From assembly GCA_004009845.1 (NCBI GenBank), contig RMBW01000030.1:62001-126000 (forward strand): 64,000 nucleotides of DNA, read 5' to 3'. The stretch's first letter is position 1. Every line of letters begins with the position of its first letter. The stretch comes from Davidsoniella eucalypti. Its lineage: Eukaryota; Ascomycota; Sordariomycetes; Microascales; Ceratocystidaceae. Positions 51,452-60,835 of the stretch are shown here, piece after piece. Made by a program: the position numbers and the translations under genes. The notes under the pieces were generated by a model that was given only the letters and a program-made list of their open reading frames with translations, was not told the DNA's origin and did no database searches.

Positions 51452-51842
51452 CTTGAATGTGTGAGATGTACGAGAGGGAGGATGTGACAAAAAGGAGTAT
51501 ATTCACATGAAACGAGGTGGTAAAGAATGTGTATCCGGAGTTCGACTTAAGAGTAAACAAGTCAAAGCAAGAGAGATAGAGAAACCTGAGAGTCGAGGTT
51601 CAATAGTGTCCAGAAGCAGGAGGCGTGAGGGATGGAGACGAAAGAGAGAGATCTGAAGCCATTGATAGCCCCGGCGATCGTGGCCATCTTATAGTTCGGC
51701 GGACTCGAGAGCCATCACGTATATTCTTGGCCAGCTCCGTCCAAGGACGATAGTGATTGCTTTCTAGACCATACCACCCAAGTGTCAAAGACGAGCCGTC
51801 CAGGTTTGGTCATCTGGCCCAAAGCTCGATCCAGGCTAGGGA

Positions 51843-52136
51843 CCGGGGCTACTCACGCGCAGGCCAGAGCCAAGGAGCGAGGTTGTGCTGTGATGCCAGT
51901 GGAATGTCGTAGCGCTGAAGTCGGGGCGTGGAAATGGCTAGTGGACGGTTGTCATAGGGAGGGGAGTGTAGGAAAAAAGGTTCGGCCGGAAGTGCCAGCA
52001 AGAAAATACAATATATAAAATACAGATAATATCAGAAAGTAGGAATGACATAGTGCTCCACTCGTTTTCTCCTACTGCCCCAGGAAATAGCAGAAAGTCG
52101 GGTCCATTTTTCTCGGCTCCATCTTTTTTCCTGGGG
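51843..52136. promoter_or_regulatory. CreA-like (SYGGRG) sites upstream of the invertase gene
   Basis: Three matches to the carbon-repressor consensus SYGGRG lie 0.4-0.7 kb upstream of the invertase ATG: CCGGGG at 51843-51848, CTGGGG (minus strand) at 52078-52083 and CTGGGG at 52131-52136. Carbon catabolite repression of invertase is well known in ascomycetes, but a degenerate 6-mer occurs often by chance, so this is suggestive only. Confidence 0.3.
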
Positions 52137-55100
52137 TTTCGACTGCTAAAAGGCATATAAATAAATAAGCAAATCACAAAAATACCAAAAAATAAACAAA
52201 GTTGGAGCTGTATCTGGACTTCTGACCTCCTACCATTATTCTGGCAACCCAAACGTCATCTTAGCAAAGTCTACAAATAGGGTTTGTTTAGGTTTTTTTA
52301 CGGGAATTTTTTTATTAATTCGTTTATCTTATGGAGCTATAGAGCATGTGGTTTGTTTAGGTATATATGTGTAAATCCAAGACAGGCACTCCAGTTGCAG
52401 ACTATTCTATTCAGAGACTCAAGCAGCGTGGCGAAACATCTTTAGATCACAGCCAGATCTCTACGCCGTAGAAGCACAAGCTAGTGCATACACATGGCGT
52501 TATGGCCAAACAGCAAGAGCGACAAACATAACCAAGAGCTAGCCGGTTAGCCCGAAGGCTCTCAGAATTCAATTACGTTTCTTGGCCTGCTAGCAGCAAG
52601 CTAGGCAACCTCTTTTTTGCACCAGGCGCTGTGATAGATAGGATGATTTTATGGCCACATTATCACATGAGAATCGTACCTCTTGATCCGCTGGATAGGC
52701 ATCGAACAACCCATTTCGCCTGTTTCACGATCTAAAGCATTCTTTTACGTGTAGTTTTCGTCGCGGTATATTGCAGAACTTCTGAAGCCAGTTCACGAGT
52801 CTACGGTAGCTCATACATACATGTACTAGTATAGTCTAGCTCACGGTTTAGTGTTCAGCCAAGCCGGAGATGGTGACGAATTAGGGCTGCCAACTTGAGT
52901 CCGCTGCTTACTTTTTCTGCTTGGTCTCTCCATTGAAGGATGAATATTCCGCGAGAAGAAGGGCTCAGGCAACAATAAACACTTTTAGGATGATAGTACA
53001 TATCTTATATTGCATAGGGATTGTATTTCCTCGCCTAGCTTACCCCCATCACTTGAGCTAATATGTACAACATATGTCCTCCATGTTGTTATCATCCTGC
53101 AGTACTACATCACTAATCAAACTGAGTCTACGAGCCTCATCTCACCCATCTAAACAAGGGGTGTACCACGTCGTATTAGACTCCGGACACTACTTCCCCC
53201 TCTCAACAACAGCGTGGTTGACGATACCCGATCTTCCATTTTGATTTCCTACTAAACCCGAGTTAGCAAGTCTGATCCGAGATCGCCACAAAAGAACAAA
53301 AAAGGATGCTACATATTAGTCGCAGCTAATATTGAAGGATTTTCGATCATTGCCATTTTGGAGTTTGCATTGTCACAGATTTAGATTTGTCAATCGTTAG
53401 CGTCGATAGAATCTACAACGAAACTAATTACAATAGTACCATCTCACTGACGGAGGCTCCGGTGATTCAAGATGGAGTGGCTCCGAGTCAAGTATTCCCA
53501 TTCCTTGCCGGTCGTTATAATGTATGAATGTAACCAAGTTTTCCCAGTGGCTATTCTTTATACACATAGATGGTTTCACTAGCGGCCTGACCAAGTAGAT
53601 ATTGTGCACTATAGAAAAGAGAAAAAAAGAAGCACAGAGCTGTATCATGTCTTCTACAACTACATGTAGTATACAACTATAGATCGTGAAAACTTTGGAT
53701 ACGGCCAAACGAGGGCGATGGACAGGCCTAAATATGCCAAGCTTTATCACCATAGGCCCTCTCCTTTCAGTACGCTATGAGTTAACGTTAGTGCACTACG
53801 TTCTATATTAGTTAATTTTTCCCCTTGTGAATTCACTACCAATCCACGGCTATGTATGTATTATACCAAATGTGGCCTCTCCAATTCTATGTTATATATA
53901 ACTTGTTCTCCAACTACATAGCTAACCTAGTCACAACCGTACAATACAAAAATGTACAACTAAATTATACAACTATTCTCCAGTGAGGGGAAACATCGGC
54001 AAATCCCGTGCCCTGCTATGCTACAATTACGGCCTAAGGCTTGTTTATGCTCGCCTTGCCAGCATCTACATGTAAGAGCCTCAACCTGGGGCAGATGAGG
54101 GAAGAGACAATAGAGGCAAAATCACCTCAGGGCGGGTTTAGTTGCAGCTGTATTAATGGTGCAGACAACACCAAGCTTGGACTTGTGCTGAATTTAGACG
54201 CTAGTCACGCACAATTATCATGTCAAGTTGCAGTGTTGCACTACTCATCAACCATATGTTTTTGGGTCCATGGCAAACTGGCATGTCAGCAAAGCTAATT
54301 GCCCCTTTTTTTAAAAAAAAATCTCGATCTTTTGTGCTCAGTCTGGATTATTAGATGACATCAAACAATCAAGTTGTCTTTTACCACTAACAGCTGATTT
54401 CTTCGGTGGGGACGACAATGGTTTCTTAAGCGTCGCCATACATCTACACTAGTTTCTAAATCCCTCTCGTGATAAAGAAGTGAAGAGAAAGTAACGCGCT
54501 TGTTATTGACTCAAGGCCTCCAGTCTCCATATTCTAATTCTTTGGCCTAGTATCGTTCCAAGCTAGTATTGCGTTCTTTTTCCATGTTTTCCTTTCTCTC
54601 CTCCGCAATCTAGTCTTCGTAGAATACCGGAGCTTTATCCTAGTTTCCTTCGTTTCTTCAACTGAAATCTTGCCCGTCGTCAATTATGGCTTGATCTGGC
54701 CACTATCAACCATGGTTGACGCCCTTGAATGTTAAGGACTAAGGCGTTTTCAGCCTCATGTTCCTTCAGGCGCCAAATAACAAAGTTTACCTCGTTCATT
54801 CTTCGGCTTAGAGTCGGCCACCTCATTTCCCCCGCATCTTTTATTTTTACTTTTTCTGTTTCCTTACTAAAATTATTCCTTCGCACCTCTGATTTAAACT
54901 CAAGGTCCAAACTATCTTCCGAGATGCTCTATTTCCTGGGCCAAAAACAAACACAAACTTTATTCATTATGAAGCCACAAATGTTGTGTGGCAGTACGGT
55001 CATGTGTTAGGGTTAGCAATAACTGTGCTAAGCCACTCCACTGCAAACAAACCGGCATCTTTCAGCTCGTTTATTAGACTATCCCTTCCATCGACCCTAG

Positions 55101-56766
55101 TAAATGAACCTTGTGACCATTCTTTTTTTTCCTTTTCTTTCCATTAACATTAGTTCCCCACATTTCCCCAGAAAAAGAGCAAACAAAGGTAGCGAGAATT
55201 TCGACAAGAGCCCTAAATCGGCCCGTTTATTTCTTGGCTCAAAAACAGGTCACAGCATGGAGATGAACTTAATAATAGCTAAAAGGCTAAGTTATGCTGA
55301 TGTGGTGAATCTGGTAACCCTTTTTCTTCCCGTACAATTGGCCACTGAAGAAACCTGGAGGAAGAAAGGGAGGCTTAGACATATCCATGATTGAATTATA
55401 CAATGCAACACAATAGCAAATCATACCTTTACTCTGTATGATATACAGATACATATATGAATGTTGAACCGTATGGCAGGCGAGCTGGAGCCGTTTTGTC
55501 CATAGCACCTTGGCATTGGAGATCTGTAGGGTTTCTTTCTTCTCCTCATCCTCAAGGCTAGATTTCAAAGATTTGGAGAACACCTGGTTTGATTGCTTGG
55601 TGAACTTGGTAAAGCCGAGTGGTTTTGCTATTTCCTCTTGGTGGAAGTGGGGTTTCCCATTCTATGATGAAACGTATATGGATTATGATAGTCTTTGAAC
55701 CGAGTTTATTTATAATCATGTTGTCCATATCTATTTTAGAGGCTGCCCACAAAATATTTTCATCATCATCCCATATTCTTTTTAAATTTTTTTTTTAATA
55801 TTCGATGTAAATAATATGTAAACTCGCCCGTCTGAGAACGTGAATATCTTGAAGTAACGGTATTCTAAGAGGACGAGCAATATAGTTTAGGAGAGGCTTA
55901 TTGTCATAAAATGCCACGACTACATATATACTTGGGTGTACAGATATCAATACGCAAAACATTGATGCCATTGCGCAAGCCATGACCTGATGTTGTCTCT
56001 ATCGTTGCACACGACGTGTGTATCTAGTAGTAATGCTTATTCTTCGCCAACCGATATTGCGATGTTAGACGTTTGCTTTTCTATAATCATGGGGTATATT
56101 CTAGAAAAAAACTAGCGTCAACAGAGTGTCCCAAGGGATTGTTTTCTTTTCTTTTCTCCTGTACACCTTTTCTGTTCTCTGTTTTCCGTTTTCTAGTCTT
56201 ATTTTCTTAAATTTTATTTGTTTGCAGTTTGTCTGACAGATCTCAGGAGAACATCACACCACCTTATCAGTACAGATGATCAGCCTTGTCCAGCTTCTGG
56301 GGTAAACCAACTTGTTTTTATAATCATTTGTTTCGTTTCGTTTGCCTGACTTTTTGTCTGTCTGTCTGTCTGTCTGTCTCTCTTTTTATTTTTCCCGTTA
56401 TAGTAAGGCAGAGAAATAAAAATAAAAATAGGCAAGGAAAAGAATAACCTTGCATAAAATTAATACACTGTTACATACTTACCAAAGTAACTCTATTGCC
56501 ATATTCTCATTCCTTTCTCTTCTTTCGTTTGTTGTCTTGTTACATAATCTTTGGCTTGGTCTAAGGATATCTTGTGGAATGTCCATTTCTTTTCTTCATG
56601 GCGTAAGCAAAAAACGGCGTTGTCCGCCTCTCGCGCTAATATCTCGATTTTATTACATCTGCGATTTTCCAAAACACGATCTAACAATAGCACTGGTTAA
56701 GTGAAAGTTAACAAATACGTTGTCGCTATATTAGACTCTTAACTCACGATCCTCATTCGATATCGT
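52137..56766. other. A+T-rich non-coding stretch
   Basis: No recognisable gene. Short open frames only. A telomere-like GTTAGGGTTAG lies at 55006-55016 and a TGTC microsatellite at 56355-56380. Confidence 0.45.
56355..56380. repeat. (TGTC)n microsatellite
   Basis: About six TGTC tetranucleotide units followed by TCTC. Confidence 0.85.
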
Positions 56767-56813
56767 GCCGCGCCCCACAATATTTATTATTGATGATAAT
56801 AGTGGGGCGCGGC
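56767..56813. repeat. GC-rich hairpin with A+T-rich loop
   Basis: A perfect 12-bp inverted repeat, GCCGCGCCCCAC and GTGGGGCGCGGC, flanks a 23-nt loop of A and T with a few G. Inside the loop TATTAT and ATAATA could extend the stem. The flanks are A+T-rich, so the G+C arms stand out sharply. A second perfect 10-bp inverted repeat (CTTATATGTA / TACATATAAG) follows at 56821-56858. Confidence 0.85.
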
Positions 56814-56858
56814 CCGAGTACTTATATGTAAATAAACTTACCATGATGTACATATAAG

Positions 56859-57947
56859 CTAACCTTGCCAGCCTGTCATATTGACACCTCCCTACTGCCA
56901 TTTTTCAGACAAATAGTCTCTAATAGCCGAGCCGACTTTTGAATGCATATTCGTAGCTTCCGGCTCTTGTTACGCACAAGCCATCTTGCGGCTTTTGTAA
57001 ATTATTGGAGTTTCATGTGATCTCTAAGCAGATTAGTCACCTATGGGGTATAGGAAATGAAAAAATAAACATGAAAAATAAATATAAATCGATTTTTAAT
57101 TTTTTAATGTTGACGTTGAAAAACAAATAAATACAATGCCCGCCGTCATGTATTTCATCATGGCCATAACGCTATGGCCCGAAATCACCTAGATATGCTT
57201 GGATGATACACTATATTGACCCGACACCAAGTAAACTTAAATAGCCGGTACCTTTTTATATCTGTGCTAACTGCGTGTATATAAGTGTAGTTTACCAGAA
57301 GCGCGTAATTTGTGAATTGCAATGAAAAAAAGAACAAAAAACAACAAAAACAAACCCCATTTGATAGTTGGTGTACTACATTATTATCCACGCTGATATA
57401 GTAAATAGATAAACCCTGGCACATCACACCACGTTCGGAACTAGTGAAGGCTAGATAGAGATGATATATCTTAGTCGCCGACCGAACTTATCCGATATTC
57501 GAGAAAACGACGAGAACTATAATGTTAAAATGCTACTGGCCGATACATAAATCGGTCCTCCGATATCATCACAGGCTTTTTATCTGGGTCAATGACTTGA
57601 CTACATAGTGGCAGCTTCATTACCCCAACGGACCCTCGGCTGTTTTATTTCATAGGCAAGGACAGATTAGGGAAATACGATATCCCAAGAATAAATACAT
57701 GTACATATATCTCCGTGATGGAAAAGCAGGTGCTGGGCTAAACACCCGACCCATAAAAGCATTGATACCCTTTGTTCTCGGGGTCATTATTTTCTCTCCA
57801 AGTCCAGATCAGATCACCAGAATCACGAACAGAAAGAAGGGCCTTCCGGACTTGTCCGACAGTGCTTTGTGTGAATATTATACGTAGTAAGCTCTGCCCA
57901 GACATCGCATAGTCCTTATACGTCATACTCTATAGTATGAGTCTATG
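56859..57947. other. A+T-rich non-coding stretch
   Basis: I see no gene or RNA here. Confidence 0.4.
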
Positions 57948-58491
57948 TCCAGGAACTACAGTATTGGGGTATACGCACCGTAAGAGGAAACCATTCTACA
58001 CCGCCTCTCATATTTGGCACACCGCCTCCAAAAAAAGAAAGCTAAGCCTGAACACAACATAAACAAGTTCTTCTCTCACGATACTCTAAACCACAGTCGC
58101 TTTCGTTTGCAATTTAGCTTGCCATACTCACATGAGATGCAGGGAAAAGAAACTCATAAAAGAGGACACGAGCCCGGTTTATTAGTTAACTGCTTGCTTC
58201 TTTGCCTATCTGTATTTATTGCTGTACTTTAAATACAATTTTTTTCTTAGCTTAGTTAATAATGCCCTTACTTTTTGCTTTTCATAATGAATTTTCCAAT
58301 TCATGTAATATTCTTCTTGTAACTATTCTTTTGGATCTAGTTTTTTTTGGGCATCATGCAAGATTGAGGGGCGGTTTTTCCAAAAAAAAAAAAAAAGCCC
58401 GGCAGAAAAAAAATAGGATCCCAGTAACCATTTCCTAATTGGGACATGCGAGTTTTCTCATAGTGCGTACCCCAATACTGTAGTTCCTGGA
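57948..58491. mobile_element. MITE-like unit with perfect 24-bp terminal inverted repeats
   Basis: The left arm (57948-57971, TCCAGGAACTACAGTATTGG then GGTA) is matched perfectly in inverse by 58468-58491. Just inside, CGCAC recurs on both sides after a 2-nt offset. The 544-bp unit has no coding capacity, so it fits a non-autonomous DNA transposon. A core CAGTATTGGGGTA flanked by TA on both sides resembles Tc1/Fot1-type ends, but the inversion extends 8-9 nt past the TA, so the true ends and family are unclear. No other copy was noticed in the window. Confidence 0.6.
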
Positions 58492-60511
58492 AATACAATC
58501 CGGGGTAATGAATTTTAATGGTTGAGCAGAATTGAAGTCAAAGAAAGGCGTGAAGAAAAGAAAATAGCACCGGATTACATAACGACCACTCCACACGGAT
58601 ATACCCATGCGTTATTCTCTTACCCCAAACAGCGGCTATTGCCGTATTCTACCTATAGAGGCCGTCCGTCGTATGGCGTCCCGCCGATAATGGCTTGATA
58701 TCGCGAGGTGGCTCTGTGTATGAGGCTTCCTTGAGCTTTATTTTAAGAAGCCTTTGTACATTCCGTACATGAAATCCTTGGCTTTAATGCCTCTGCCTGG
58801 CCGATCTGGAACTGGTATCTACCACGTGTACTAAAGCCTCCTAGGCTGTAGTTTGGCCCATAGCAGCTCAGTATAATGGAAGGGTGGATAATGAAAAGCT
58901 GTGGCCATTATTCCGTGCTTCGCGAATTAGCGTCCAAAGGAAGCAGATCACCGTTGAATTAACAGACAAGGCCTGGCCATTTTGAGAGAATCCTGACGGA
59001 AGAACCTCTTTAACTATTTGGCTGAAAGATCACATGAGGACGGGAGTGTCAACTCAGCAGTGCGTACGGGCTCATATTCGGCCTTGTCGGTGCGCTCTTG
59101 GCTCTTCTGCTGTGGATTAGAGAACACTGTAGACTGTATGTATATACGCCTTGACTTTTGATAAACCGGACTTGTCTCACGCATGACGAAGAGAACACGC
59201 CGGTTTCATGGCCGTTTATCAGCGAGCCGCTCTCTTGGGGCTCACATGGACACTTCGAAAAAAAAACCCCAACTCTAACGGGGATCACCAGGTAGCCAGG
59301 GTAGAAAGTGATATAAAGGTTGGGATAACAGTCGGTTCTTGCGGGAAAGATAACTGAACAAGATGTAAGTTTCTAAACTAAGTTGTTGTCTACACACAGC
59401 ACCAAAAGGCACTTCCGTTCTGGTGAGCACGGAGCTGGGGTCAAAACAATAACCGAGTACAGCTAGTATTGGGTGTTGTCCGGCCATCTACGAACTCTAA
59501 CACACCCTTCTTCCCATCCCCCACATTTTTATCATATCTTTCTATATAACTTCGTTCTTAGATGCCCGCCTTATTAACCTACGTAGACCAAAACGTAGCT
59601 GTTTAGTGCCATTGTTTAGCCGTCGGACAGAGCACGTGTTTATACGGACGGCTTCGGCGTTTGGCGGCTGTCATGGTTCGTCTTCGCGTTGGCGAGATTT
59701 AGCGATAGAGAATCGTATTATAAGGGAAGGGTATGTTTAGAACTGAAGCTCGAAGAGTATTTGCAAACCGACATCATGAATGACGGGGCTGGCGAAACCG
59801 GGTAAAAGACAATTGATGCCTTGCCCACCCACCTGCTAGATAATTGGGACTGAGAAAAGGGCAACGGCCACGGGGAACTATCAATTTCTATAAATAATAG
59901 ACGATGGCGCTAAGGGTGGAGTTCATGTAATTGTTCTGGCTCGGATCTTACCGCGTTTAGTATTGAAAACTTTGCAAGGCTTATTGGTTATGGCATCATG
60001 TGTCTATTCGAGATTTAACATCCAAAAGCTTATACTATTTTCAAAGTTTTGACATCTCCCTGACAATCTTTAATAACTAATAAACTCCAAGCCGACCTTT
60101 GTTCGAAATGAGGAAGTGGGATATGGTTTTAATATCTTGGTCACGCTTTTTCTTTTTGGTTTTGCTTATATTTTCATTCTTGGAGGGTGTATGGCAAGAT
60201 TTATCGGAATAGTTCACTCACTATACGATGGATAAAGGATGACCGGCAATCCGAGCATGTTCGAGACACAGTTCAAAACAATATATATAAACTATTCTTG
60301 GCTGGCTGGAATCATACTTTGACCGTGATGTCTGAGTTCGACGTTGGATCTCAATCTTGTTCTAATATCTACTAAGCACAAATCAATAATCTATCCCAGT
60401 CATAGTCACACGCACACTCCGATTTTGAGTTTTGATGTTTCTCTTTTCCGATACGCCCTAGTGACAACTGTATCCTATATCTGTACACAGGACACCAGAA
60501 CACCAAAAAGA
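58492..60511. other. Non-coding stretch left of the tRNA gene
   Basis: No recognisable gene. Open frames are short and without family resemblance. Confidence 0.4.
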
Positions 60512-60605
60512 TAGTCCCACTGGGGATCGAACCCAGGACCTGTCCCGATATCTTCACATCCGCGATAGCTGTGAAGGGACCGTCATACCACTAGACCATA
60601 GAACT
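60512..60605 (-). tRNA. tRNA-Val (CAC) with a 22-nt intron
   Basis: Minus strand. The acceptor arms AGTTCTA and TGGGACT pair (two G-U pairs, A-U at 1-72), discriminator A. D arm is GGTCTAGTGGTATGAC. Anticodon stem GTCCC/GGGAC encloses loop TTCACA-C with anticodon CAC. The T arm is CTGGG-TTCGATC-CCCAG. The intron (60548-60569) sits after position 37 and contains TGTGAAG, which pairs perfectly over 7 nt with CTTCACA spanning the anticodon, the classic anticodon-intron pairing of eukaryotic pre-tRNAs. The mature length is 72 nt. A T5 run follows within a few bases of the 3' end. The unusual 1-72 pair leaves some doubt about identity and activity. Confidence 0.85.
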
Positions 60606-60686
60606 TGTGCGTTTTTTATATTTAAGCACTTATTACGTCATATATAGTCTGAATGTAGCCGCGGACCGACCTTCCCCCAACCTTCC

Positions 60687-60835
60687 CTCCTACAAACTGC
60701 GTCCCGCACATACAAAGCTATTGAGTTTGTCAAGCGGAGGACTCTAAATATCTGTCCGGTATCCAATCCGGCGTCGTATGATCTTAGTGATTTAGGTAGA
60801 CGTTAAATATAATCAAATCAAATCAACTCCTACAA
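60687..60835 (+). mobile_element. Solo LINE 3' tail with short target duplication, upstream of tRNA-Val
   Basis: Positions 60700-60823 are identical over 124 nt to 63085-63208, the end of the neighbouring LINE. The insert is flanked by the 9-nt direct repeat CTCCTACAA (60687-60695 and 60827-60835), with ACTG between the left repeat and the LINE sequence. The 5' breakpoint falls at CGTCCC, the 3' arm of the LINE 3'-UTR hairpin. It lies 81-94 bp upstream of the tRNA 5' end and points away from it. Confidence 0.85.
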
